A stretch of 64,000 bases of DNA, taken from positions 64,349,747 through 64,413,746 of the forward strand of contig OX104129.1 in the NCBI GenBank assembly GCA_944470555.2, given 5' to 3'. This document shows, in pieces, positions 53,505 to 64,000 of the stretch (the first letter of the stretch is position 1; the number at the start of each line of letters is the position of its first letter). The position numbers and the translations under genes are program-made. Source of the DNA: Heterobilharzia americana (Eukaryota; Platyhelminthes; Trematoda; Strigeidida; Schistosomatidae). The notes under the pieces were generated by a model, which was not told where the DNA came from, searched no databases, and worked only from the letters and a program-made list of their open reading frames with translations.

Positions 53505-53665
53505 TCGTCATCACAACGTGGCATTTGGAGTGATTGGTTTTGGGTTTGAGTCTCATTAAGAACAATATCACTCAATGGAAGGCAAGTACATCTATTTGAT
53601 GAGTCCTAAGTAGGACGAAATGTGCATCCTGGATTCCACTGCTAGCAACTGTCCATCAATAATAC
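53505..53665 (+). repeat. Family A SINE with near-intact hammerhead
   Basis: TTTGGAGTGATTGGTTTTGG, GGTTTGAGTCTCATTAAGA (B box), hammerhead, ATTCCACTGCTAGCAACTGT, CCATCAATAAT. 5'-truncated. Confidence 0.75.
53590..53634 (+). ncRNA. Type I hammerhead motif, family A, C3 changed
   Basis: TTGATGA (C3 to T), GTCC-TAAGTA-GGAC, GAAA, TGTGC-ATC, CTGGAT. Stem II is perfect; the C3 change and a broken stem I 5' strand argue against activity. Confidence 0.6.
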
Positions 53666-53669
53666 TTTT

Positions 53670-54540
53670 AGGTGTTTATTGAAAATGGCTAACATCTACT
53701 GTGCATAAGTTTGAAATGTTATGTAAATGAATTAGGATACTGAGAGCAATATTGTAGTGATCTTTAAAATAACTACACAGTTTCTCGACAAGTATTCAAT
53801 TCAAAGTAATTTTTTGTCATGCTTACCTACATTCCAGTATACTTGTTTGTCTACTACATGATGTATCGTGTATTAAAAGGCCTGTTCTCTCCTGGCAAAT
53901 AATGAATGCCTTGGGCTAACTATCCCTACTAAGTGATATCCAGGCATTGGTAATATGATATGAAATTAAAAAGTTGTAAATTGATTACTTAGTTGGATTG
54001 AAATTCTATGATATACTGATAGGATAAGTTTTGCTTGATAAGAAAAACTGTTACAGAATAAGCATTGTAGAATAATGTATCGTGAAGGGAAGTCACGTGT
54101 TTCAGGATATATATTGGGCCAAAAACAGTTTACCCCCTAAAGAAATTGTCTTCCTACAGATCTTTATTTACTTCTATGAAGCTTATTTGAAATGTGAGTG
54201 CTCCATAGTATCAAATTCCTGGTCACTTATATAGGAGTACAATTTCGGCCACTGAAGCCTAACAATCAGGTGTACAGTGAGACGTTGTACTGACACTACC
54301 TTAAATACTTTTACGTAAAGTGAACTGTTTCCCTGAAATCGTACTGAAAAATTGTGTGATCATGCTCAGTGCCATTTCTTAGTATTGTGATTTGGGTCGA
54401 TGGTGATAATTATCAATATTCTTAGACTTAAATCTTGGTAGAATCTCACAGACTTCTGGTTTTTTGAGAGGGTCAGGTTATATCCAGCTTACTGTGAACG
54501 AAGTTTGCAATTTAGACAAATGGGTCGTTATTGTTACTGT
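53670..54540. other. Non-coding, nothing recognised
   Basis: AT-rich intron or intergenic sequence without gene or repeat signature. Confidence 0.3.
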
Positions 54541-55015
<475 letters not shown>

Positions 55016-56320
55016 TGCTTATTATTCTTCTAATATGCCCATAACTGAAGAAGTTATGAGATTCGATTTTATCCTTGTGATTGGACTTTCTTCGCCTGAT
55101 CTGAAGCGATTCACATGAGCATACAACGAATGAATTTTCTTCCCCTATAACCTATAATCATAAACACATGGTTAATAAAAGCATCATATGATGCATTGTC
55201 ACCACTGGAAAGGAGAAAAGGATAAGTTTCTAGAGACAAAAGGTTAAAAGTGGAATTTCGGGAAGAGAGGTGGTAGGGGGAATAGTGTTTAGCAAAAAGC
55301 ACTGATAAAATCCAGAAGAAAATTATATATAAATGAAGCCAAGCATATATTTTTGGTTGTGTATATATCGGGGAAGAGGCATGCTTGAGTAATTGTCAGT
55401 GAGTGTATATACTATGATGTTTTCTGTTCCCTTTTTTTTCCTACTGAATAACTACAAATTACCGTGACATGCCCATTGGAATGAAAGTGTTTAACACAAA
55501 AATAAAATCATCTTTCATTATTACCATCAATTGAATAAACAACTTGCCAAAAAGTGATATAACTACTGAGTAGTCTATATCAGCATACAATATATGTATA
55601 TATAATCATAATTATATGGTTAAACAGTTTTTCTATCTTGATAGAAAGTCAATTATAATATAACTAGAAACTATTCGCCTATTTACCTTTATTGTGAGTA
55701 AATAATTTTACACTAAGTTTTCAGAGATGAGGGATTGTCAATATATGCACTGGACATATGATGTTCAGATTAATGTTATTCAATCGAACCTTGATTGGAA
55801 GAAATATTCTTACTCATAATTAACTAAATGTACTCTATATGAAACATATGGTTGGTAAAATTTATCAGCTTTATTATTGTTATTATTAAAACATGGCAAT
55901 TTTCAAAAGATATTATCTGTTTTGTAGGCAAGTATATATATCACAATGAATAAATTCTCACAAATATAGAAATTCAGTATATATTTGTACCATAAAAGCA
56001 GGTGTTAAACTACACCGAAGACATCAGCACCTTTTTAGTCATCACAGTAGGAATAGTCATCGATATCATTTAACTTATCCATTTATAGAGTACGGTTCAA
56101 GTTTATTTATTTTCTTTAAAGACTGATAAAGGACAGCAATGAAAATGGACAGATGTTGAATATTAAAGTATATGCTAGTGATGATGATGATGATAGTGAT
56201 AATGCAATTAACTGTAGGAATGAATGATTACGTAATAGGCGCAGGTTTCACTCGTATATGATGTGTTTATTTAAGACACTAGTTAAACGATTGTTTAACC
56301 GTTGAAATTTTTAATTCTAG
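55016..56320. other. AT-rich non-coding stretch
   Basis: TATATA-type runs near 55340-55370, 55590-55615 and 55930-55985, and a GATGATGATGATGAT run near 56178. No gene recognised. Confidence 0.4.
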
Positions 56321-56539
56321 GTGTTACTAATGTGTCGAGAGGAGAGATTGGACAGAAGATTGGAATCTACTTCAATCACTTGTTACATGAAAGAAAATTT
56401 ATTACTAATATTATTACTACTGCCAACTTTAATAGTTTATCAGCATTACCACTCCATGGGTGACGTTTGTTTATCTTTGTATCTGATGGCACCGGAGGTG
56501 GCAAGAACAGAAATATACATGCTCCTACTATTTGATTAA
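56321..56539 (+). CDS. Candidate third exon of gene 2
   Basis: The polypyrimidine-like acceptor TTTTTAATTCTAG is followed by a phase-0 frame of 72 codons ending TAA. This would continue in frame from 50650 (VLLMCREERLDRRLESTSIT..). A Leu/Ile run follows (ENLLLILLLLPTLIVYQHYH). The exon could instead end at a donor inside, such as GAG before GTGGCA at 56496. A second frame over the same DNA (GQKIGIYFNHLLHERKF..) is also open for 45 codons, so the reading is uncertain. Confidence 0.3.
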   Translation: MLLMCREERLDRRLESTSITCYMKENLLLILLLLPTLIVYQHYHSMGDVCLSLYLMAPEVARTEIYMLLLFD

Positions 56540-56751
56540 TGATCTAATGTGCTAGCATAATATTTAATTGTTGTCAAGTAGTCTAAGATGGTATTATAAG
56601 TGAATAGTTAAATTGGTTTAAACACAAAAATCGAAAACCTGCATTACTAGACAATCATAATAGACTGATGAACTAAACGAACATTTAGAAAATATCCAAG
56701 TTTTGATCGCACAAAAATGATTTAAATATTGATTAACAGAAACCACTCATT

Positions 56752-56990
56752 GGTGACTAGCTTCGAGAGATGAACTGATAGAAGTAGGAAATATGGACCG
56801 TAGGATCCTAACCCAGTGGCTTAGTAGTAACTTGCTGGCATTGGCACATGAAGGTCCTGGGTTCGAAACCCGGTGGAGGTCATGAGTGCGCACTACTGAG
56901 GAGTCCCATACTAGGACGAAACTGCTGTCCAGTGCTCCCAGATTTTCAGCGTTCTTCCAACTAATATCAGTACATGCTGATTACTGACGT
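56752..56990 (+). repeat. Family B SINE with the best-kept hammerhead
   Basis: TGGTGACTAGCTTCGAGAGA, GAACTGATAGAAGTAGGAAA, TCCTAACCCAGTGGCTTAGT, CTGGGTTCGAAACCCGGTGG (perfect B box and T stem), hammerhead, CAACTAATATCAGTACATGC. Confidence 0.85.
56888..56936 (+). ncRNA. Type I hammerhead ribozyme, family B, core intact
   Basis: GCGCACTA, CTGAGGA, GTCC-CATACTA-GGAC, GAAA, CTG-CTG, GTC, CAGTGC. Core and GTC triplet are intact, and stem II is perfect. Stem I is CACT/AGTG with a mismatch at the first pair. Stem III carries one mismatch relative to the family CAG/CTG. Confidence 0.75.
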
Positions 56991-56999
56991 GCGAAGCCA

Positions 57000-57505
57000 A
57001 GAACGTTGGTTAAACTACTTGTCCTATAACGACTTAGAAAACCCTAAAATAGGTGAAACATTTTAAAATGATTTATCCTACCTCTACTCATCACAACTAA
57101 GAAAAAATCTTATATCTCAACTGTGAACGAAATGTGGTTTCTGTTGGAAACTGGTATCAAGCTACTGGCATCTCATTTTATTCAATAAGACCAAGTGTTT
57201 TGAAGTTAGCAGGAAAAAAACACAAAAAGATCTAGTTGAAACGGCATTATTATTTTTTTTCCCAAACTTTATTTTAGAACCTATCATCTTGAAGATAAAA
57301 TGTTTAATATTGACTTAAGGTTCTAACAACAAATGTGTACTATTCACTAAGGCGAAGTACTTACTGACCCCATATACATTAGTAATCCCCGTTAGCCAGG
57401 ATAGCCTGGTCTTAATATCCAGAAAGCGTCTGGTGTGATTGCGATCAAGTACCTTGCTTTAAAAAAGCAAATAATCCTAACTGGTCAGAAGTGTTAATCA
57501 ATTAA
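57000..57505. other. Non-coding, nothing recognised
   Basis: No repeat family or gene identified. Confidence 0.3.
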
Positions 57506-57509
57506 GGTA

Positions 57510-57830
57510 GCATTCATCACGGACTGACATCCGTTGGAGAACCATTGAAAACCATGATGTATGGGGTTAACCAGTTGGAAGTTAAATGGATGCCAACTGA
57601 AGACATTGTTGGGTAGTCGCGCTATATAGGGAATTGGATGAAATAGGAGACTGTAAACTGTTGAACTTCAATCCAGTGGCTGGATGCTTAATGTATTCGC
57701 CGTAGAACCCGAGGGTTCTGAGTTCAGTCCATGAAGGGGTTGTGAGTGCGTACTGCTGAGGAGTCCCATAATAGGATGCAACGGCCATCCAGGGTTTTCA
57801 ATGACTGTCCAACCTTAAACATTAAATGCC
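57510..57830. repeat. Family B SINE: short minus 3' end joined to a + copy
   Basis: 57510-57552 is the last part of a minus copy (CATTCATCACGGACTGACAT). 57553-57830 is a + copy with GTATGGGGTTAACCAGTTGG, CGCGCTATATAGGG, CAATCCAGTGGCTGGATGCT, GGTTCTGAGTTCAGTCC (B box), and a hammerhead with CTGAGGA and stem II kept but GCAA for GAAA. Confidence 0.75.
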
Positions 57831-58734
57831 CATTAACTTCAAAATACATCGTTAATTATTTCTCACTGAATTCGATTCATTTTGTTTGTTTAGCTGTAAA
57901 CAAAGTAAATGTCTTATTTTGTGGATGAATTGTTGCTTTTCGTTTTAAATAATATTTGGAAAGTTTTCTAACCGGTAAGAACGATCATGAGAAGACTTAT
58001 TTTCCCTGGCTTCAAAATTTGCATTTATGAAGCCTAACTAACTGAATTAGTCAAATATACTACTAAAGAACTTGAGTAGTTAGAAACTAGGCAGTAAATT
58101 TGATTTCTGTAGTCACATAAAAGTGATCTAGACATCAGGCACTTGTTTGGAACCGAGCTGATCAGCAGTGTACCCTGACAAATTCAACTACTAGAGCCGA
58201 ATTAGTTCACATCATCTTAATCAGGATAGCTGACTTGCATTAACGTTAACATTTCTCATAACTCAATGGATTTTCAACTCGAATCGCGAACTGCACAGAC
58301 TGTAAATCATTTGCGTACCGATCATGATGACTGAGCTAGTGCAAATTTCTTTTTATGCTGCTCATAAGACGGGGAAGGAATCCTCTATTCCTAATCGATT
58401 GCTTTACATTTTTCTACTTATTCAGAAAAAAACAGATTTTCATCGAGTAAATGAATGATAATGTAGACCGTTTCAACTCACTAAGGATTTTGGACTAGGT
58501 TTCATCTAATTCTATTTTTTCGCCAAGTCAAATATGCAAAAGACATTTAGCAACTCATCTTCATCCCTTTCCCCCAGAACTCTTCAAGTAAATTTTCCAA
58601 GGTTTAAATGTAACAGTCATATCATGAGAAAAGCTCTCAACCATTTCTTATTTCCTACAATTTTTTCTCAAAAGCTGAATAGTCTGATTCAAATGTAATC
58701 AGTGTTTACTTTCACTGGTAAGTAATGTTTCAAA
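57831..58734. other. Non-coding, nothing recognised
   Basis: No supported gene or repeat. Confidence 0.3.
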
Positions 58735-59170
58735 TTCGCGTTCTTCATGGACTGCTATATGTTGAAGAACCACTGAAAATCTAAGGGAACTGGATGACGC
58801 CATGTGCACATATAACCCCATCGGGTGTCGAACCCCCAGTCTTTACGTCTAGCAGTGAGTACACTACCCCTGAGCCGCTGTGTCAGAATTAAATGGTTTA
58901 AATTTTTCTACTTTCGTGAGTTCTCCATATAGCGTAACCTTAATCTAATGCCATGGTTAAGTACCTGTCCTCAAGTTTGAATTGGTTCGCCTCACCGGTC
59001 ACGACCTCTCATTAGAACTTCGGGAATCATATCTCATACCGAGCCACTAATGAGCTATGGGCAGTAATTCAACTTGAAAGTTTGTGGAAATTTACTTATT
59101 GATTTCAATTTTGTATTCATCACAGACTGACATCAGTTGGAGAACTATTGAAAATCTGAAAACACTGAGA
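58735..59170 (-). repeat. Family B SINE, near full length, hammerhead lost, plus 3' fragment
   Basis: On the minus strand: GCTCATTAGTGGCTCGGTAT, CCGAAGTTCTAATGAGAGGT, CGTGACCGGTGAGGCGAACC, GGTTACGCTATATGGAGAAC, GACACAGCGGCTCAGGGGTA, GGGGGTTCGACACCCGATGG (B box), then a deletion over the ribozyme. An extra 3' end lies at 59105-59170. Confidence 0.75.
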
Positions 59171-59820
59171 TAAATTATACAGGAGAAATTAAGAATAAAA
59201 ATCACATAAGAAATCTTCAAATATTTAAGTGGATGGATTCAATACCAAGATAAACTGTAAATAAGTGTGAATTCAAAAACGAAGAAAACGAAACTTTTCA
59301 ATTGATTCTCACTTTCATATTGCTTAGATTTCAACACTGGAAATTTGATATTTCAGTAACTCATAAGGAAGGTTATACTGAAACGAATAGATTACATGGA
59401 ATGAATTTTCTTCAACTGTATGATAACTGTGAAGTGAATATTTTAAGATAGTACTGTTAACTGATGTACAATCAGGATTGTTCTATTACTTTTCGAGTTC
59501 ACTTTACTATATTTGACTTCAGAATTGGTGATTGGATAAGTATCTATTGAAGTGCCCGACAATTACAGTTTTTTTCTGAAAATAATATGCTCATCGCTCA
59601 GTGAGTAGTATAGGACACTTCAGGATGATGCATAGTATGAACATTTGTTGTCATATTAGATTTCCTACTTTTGAAGTTTACTTAAGGTAATTCTGTTGAA
59701 TTCTAAGCTTAAAAGTAAATTTACTTCCTTGGAATATACTATACATCAGAGGTTACTGGACCGGAAATACCTTTACTCATTCAAATGAAGTTAACATGAA
59801 TAACTTTTAAAACCTCAGAC
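59171..59820. other. Non-coding, nothing recognised
   Basis: AT-rich, no gene or family match. Confidence 0.3.
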
Positions 59821-59849
59821 CAAGATTCGATGGTATATTATAGTTAATG

Positions 59850-60130
59850 TTGGGTGATGAATGAAGGTGAAATGAAAGTTTCGACTGCTGCTGGACTTAA
59901 CCATCAACCACCAGGTTTCCGGCCATGGTAGGCTGAAAAAACCCTTGGTTATTGAAGTAAAATTAAGATCTAGTCAGCAGTCGCACTTCGCAGTTCAATT
60001 GGTAGAGCAATGGGCCAGAAATCTGGTGATTGCTGGTTCGAATTAGGCTGCAGATCAAACTTTCGTTTCACTATCAATCATTACTAAGTATCAATACAAG
60101 TCTACTAAACTGCAACTATCTCAGATAGTC
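59850..60130 (+). repeat. tRNA-like SINE, family D (best copy)
   Basis: It has CAGTTCAATTGGTAGAGCAA (A box), an anticodon-arm-like GGGCCAGAAATCTGG, GCTGGTTCGAATTAGGCTGC (B box), then CTTTCGTTTCACTATCA and ATCAATACAAGTCTACTAAA. The D and anticodon arms pair but the acceptor and T stems do not, so it is a SINE head rather than a tRNA gene. Confidence 0.6.
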
Positions 60131-61734
60131 AAAATAATATTGAAATTAATCCACTTCTAACTCCATTGATGAGGATCACCTTACAGTCTATTTCTGCAAC
60201 ATGACGACCTGCGGTAATCATGAATTGTTGCAGCAGTAGTTAGGAATTTACAAGGGTGGTATTTTTAATGCGGAAACCCTCAACCCATTTAGTGACTGGA
60301 ATTCACAATGTACAGTCAATATTCTTGCACATTTTCAAACTGTGTTGTGTACAGAATGAAAGACTCACTCAGAATATAGAAATGTAGTGAATTTAGAACC
60401 AAGGACTTACATATTCCCATCAGTTAATAAGTACTCAGAATCAGGGCTTCTTTTGCACAGTGAGATTGAAATTCAAATAAGTATCCTGAGTATTTGTTAA
60501 TGTCACACTGATTTGTAAGTTCGCTCTACGACTGGAGATAGTTTTGATGGTAAACTAAACATTACTGGCAGCATTAATTTTTAGATAAGTTGATCAACTG
60601 TAATTAAAACTCCTTATATGTAATCTTTTTTATTTTAAAAAAAGATCAAGGACCAGAAAGCAAGCAACGAATACGTACAGATTACTGAGAATAAACAAAC
60701 TGTAGACATGGCAAGTACTAAAAGTGAGTTTAAATGTGATTAATGGGGTGATTTTAACTAACTTGACCTTGTTAATTTCAAGTATTTGGTTGATTTAAAG
60801 ATCATTTTCATCATGAGAGATGATTTACTTGGAAAAAGAAATAAAGTGCAAAAAATATTTTGACATGCTCCAGTTGGAAATATGAATGGAATTTATGGTA
60901 GTAGCTTATACCATGGACGTTCAGTTGCTTTGACGTTCTCAGATGTGCAATTGTTAGACTGTTGTCAACAAATGTTCACAGGTTACCGTTATCATGACGA
61001 GACTGAAGATGTGAAATCTTGTAATGTCATTCGTGTGATCAACTAGATAATTCATTAATAAAAATCAGGCTACTCATTGATTGGTTAGTAGCATAACAGT
61101 ATTCAGTGCGTTTTTCGTATTAATAAGTGACGAATTAGAACTGTAAATTGTGAATACTATCCAATTCGCATATAAGCAGATCATATAAGCTAATGAAAGC
61201 GTGAAGAATGATGAGCGGAGTCCTTCTTTTCAATATTATAGAACCAACGTTTTTGAAAAGTTAACAAAACCTGAGAAATAGTCGATCGTCCGAATAAGAG
61301 GCATAGAAGTAGATGAAAACTCAGAGAGCATTCGATAAAGATTTTGTTACGTTCATCCACTCCCTATCTCATGATTGAATACTTTCAGACCAAATCGACA
61401 TCCGTTGATCTTCCCTTCAATAACATATTGCCTAGACAAATGACCTTCATTTAAGTAGTTATCTTAAATTGAATCTTACTCGTCACAAAATAAAACTCAT
61501 CTCTAATTGTAATTTCTACTACTTCCTTAAGAAGAAACCTGCTTGCTTCTAAAAATTACCGTATAGACATATCCAGCTGGTAAACAGATTTTAGTAAGGA
61601 GAGATTCAACGATTTCTGCCTGTCAGTTTAAACTAGACATGAAGTTTGACCAACAATGTAGAAATCATTAGTTTCTCAAGTGAATTAAAGCGTATATGGA
61701 AATACTTATTCATATAAACTTCATCTCAATCTCA
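60131..61734. other. Unassigned 1.6 kb, no gene recognised
   Basis: AT-rich with short frames only. No motif, SINE box or LINE block that I can support. Confidence 0.35.
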
Positions 61735-63745
61735 AGAAAGTGGAGACGCAGCCTACTGGACACAAATTCAAGACCAGTAGATGTAGGTTAACATCACTCA
61801 ATGTCTCGTGAAAGAAACTTACCTTCATAATCAAGTTAAAAGACTTCAAAGAAGTTGGTGATAGACGACCACAGCTCAAGTTCAACACCCAGAACACTAA
61901 CTCAAGGACGAAACTACAAACGACATCTTCACGTCAGCCAGCCATCAAAACGAAATGGGCGACATTGGGCAACATACCTGAAGAAACCTAAGTGGAAGAA
62001 CACTGGAACTCTCTGAAAGAGATGTGGAAAGAAACTTACATAATCGTATTAGGAAGGAAGAGGAAACAAGACAAGGAGTGGATCTGGACGGACACATGGA
62101 AGCCGATCGAGGAGGGAGAGGAAGATGGTGATGGTGAAGCAAAAGATGAACCAGTGCACAGTGCAGTGCAGTGCAGGCATGAACAAGGAAGAGAGGAATT
62201 GAATGCAACCCATAAACTACTACACTGGACAAAGAAGTGAAGAGGCGTGCACGCAAAGGCAAAAGACACTTACTCCTACGACACACTAGCAAGTGAAAAA
62301 CGTGCACTAGATTCAAAATTACGACCGAAACAGACTGGCCTACTTCAAGAAGAACAAATCGTGTGAGGATCAAATTGAAACCCCACGATACTCATCATCA
62401 TAGAACAGAGTATAGAATGGCAGTCAACTATTCAGCTCAACTTCATCCACTTTGAAAAGGCCTTCGATAGCGTCGTCCGAAAAGTAATTTACCAGCTGCT
62501 GTAATACTATGGAGTACCACAAACATTTATCAACGTCATTCAACAGATTTATCCTATGCTAGGTGAGGATGCTATATCACAAGAGATTCACAATGGAAAA
62601 CTAAGTCATGATGCCGGTGAAGTGAAAACAGGAGATAGGAGTAAGACAATATTGTCGCCTGCTATCACCCATCATCTTCCTTATTGTGGTCCATTGCACT
62701 GCACTGCACTGGACAGGACTAGGTCATGCAACAGACTACTGTGAGCAACTGTGAGAAGATAGGCATATGCTGGTTGGACCGATGAAAAGACACTAGAAGA
62801 AGATTTGCATTTCGCCAACGATGATGATTTATATCCGATATCTACCCACACAAACTCAAAGATGCACAAACGAAAACTAACAGTTTGGTGGAAGAGGTGA
62901 GGTGAGACGAGGCAGTGAAGGAAGACGGAAATTCCTTCAAGTGGACCTGGAGAGGACAGAGGTGATGAAAATACCCAACAACAACAACAACAACAACAAC
63001 AAAAAGAAGCACCAATCACCATGAGCGAGAGAAATGTGAAGGAAGTTGTCTCTTTCACCTACCCACCTGTCAACTGCAGGTGGCGGTGGTGGCACAAATG
63101 AGGATGTTGATGCCAGGGTCAGAAAGACTGCAAGACAGGCCTTCCTTCAATAACGTGAAATCAGTGTGGTGATTTACTGCACTGCACTGGACTGCATTGG
63201 ACTCCACTTCACTCCACTGCACTGCACTCAGCATGAAGCGCGAGCAAGATCCACATTTTCAACACTAGTGTCAGTGAAGTCAGTCAGTGCTTCTATGTGG
63301 TGGTTGAGAGACTTGACAGGGCTGTACGGAAAGCATTTCCAACAAACTACAGATATATTCATCAACAGCTGCCACCTACGCTCGCTGCTGAAGATCATAT
63401 GGCCTGAATAATAAGAATCAGCGACAAGGAACTCAGGCAACGAAGCAACCAAGAACCCATCGCCTAACAAATATGCAGAAGAAAATGGAGATGGACTGGA
63501 TTGGACATACACTGAGAAAACCATTCGAGGACATTACGCCCCTTGGCCTAGAGTGTAATCTAAACGGGAAATGATGAGTTGGGCGTCCGAGCCAAGGGTG
63601 ACATGTAGGAGATCGCATGAGGAAGAAATGAATGCTTATGGGCAGCCGTGTAGCCAGGTTCAAAAGACTGCAGAGAACAGGATGGAATAGCGACGTGCTA
63701 CTGGAGCCCTATGTTCCCCTAGGAACCCAAGGGACAAATAATAAT
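61735..63745 (+). mobile_element. RTE-type LINE, linker to 3' end (decayed)
   Basis: Same order as the minus-strand element at 22318-24700: linker with EEHWNSLKEMWKETYIIVLG and RKRKQDKEWIWTDTWKPIEE (61992-62130), the RT block [19 protein letters not shown] (62445-62500), DEKTLEEDLHFANDDDL-like (62780-62830), a CAA run near 62975, MSERNVKEVVSFTY, RWRWTGLDIH-like, and NGK-RVGRP-like. It ends with AATAATAATA at 63737. CACTG/ACTGC runs near 62695 and 63175-63225 are simple-sequence expansions. Inactive. Confidence 0.8.
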
Positions 63746-64000
63746 AATATTCATATAAAATTCCCAAGGAAAGCGTATACTATTTATTACAATGAAATAT
63801 GCGGATAAAAGACTTGAAACAACATTGATTCAAGTATCCATATGTGTTAAATATTGGCAGTCAATCCACAGTGAATGTTGAACCTAGTTTTTTTGCTTGT
63901 TAGCACCCGTTAGTCATATCCATTTAAAATCATCGGAAAACTCATGATCCCTGGGAGATTCAAATTTTCATCACTAGCTACTGAAGTCAGGCTGTTCAGC
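63746..64000. other. Non-coding edge of the window
   Basis: No gene or repeat recognised. Confidence 0.3.

Noticed and set aside
59985..60062. tRNA gene
   Set aside because: A and B boxes and two arms look right, but the acceptor and T stems do not pair and the sequence continues into a SINE body seen elsewhere.
61945..62373. 142-residue minus frame, Ser/Leu-rich
   Set aside because: Antisense of the RTE linker; an equivalent shadow appears in the other RTE copy at 24290.

Overview
The window looks like nuclear DNA of a blood fluke (Schistosoma, or a close relative). It is AT-rich, genes are split into small exons by multi-kilobase introns, and most of the sequence is repeats. Several repeats have the architecture of the schistosome tRNA-derived SINE that carries a hammerhead ribozyme (Smalpha type). 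Species cannot be settled from sequence alone.

One protein gene is clear: the 3' part of an R7-family RGS gene (RGS6/7/9/11, EGL-10/EAT-16 type) on the + strand. Five exons at 2291-2498, 7315-7430, 8283-8682, 11128-11357 and 13335-13709 join in frame (phases 1,0,1,0) to give 442 residues and a stop. They encode the R7 linker, the G-gamma-like (GGL) segment, a long Ser/Ala/Gly/Thr-rich insertion and a complete RGS domain. The DEP domain must lie upstream of the window. A second, unrecognised + strand gene is supported by exons at about 46791-47141 and 50390-50650, with a weak third exon at 56321.

The rest is mobile DNA. There are RTE-type non-LTR elements at 3.4-5.1, 10.3-10.8, 22.3-25.6, 35.1-36.5, 42.0-43.5 and 61.7-63.7 kb. 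CR1-like or related non-LTR remnants lie at 1.05-2.2, 12.5-13.1, 20.4-21.6 and 31.9-32.4 kb. Penelope-like (PLE) fragments lie at 0-0.8, 5.6-6.2, 16.7-17.5, 27.1-27.4, 48.1-48.7 and 51.6-53.3 kb. A gypsy-like LTR family occurs as a solo LTR with target duplication at 18.85 kb, a decayed copy at 29.05 kb and a mirror-image pair at 44.3-45.0 kb. At least four tRNA-derived SINE families are scattered throughout; two of them (A and B here) carry type I hammerhead motifs with different stem I sequences.

The most striking structure is the number of inverted arrangements. SINE copies repeatedly sit head-to-head (at 7.0, 8.9, 9.6, 16.4, 27.9, 36.8, 46.3, 51.3, 52.2 and 57.5 kb). Larger inverted repeats occur at 3.0/5.6, 15.0/18.4, 17.1/17.5, 27.7/39.1 and 35.2/43.3 kb. 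There are also three long microsatellites: perfect (TAG)130, perfect (ACTC)54 and an interrupted CTA array of about 158 units.

The two protein genes do not show any functional link. In the RGS gene the mobile elements occupy introns, and one sense-strand hammerhead with an intact core lies in the intron between exons 2 and 3 of the visible part.
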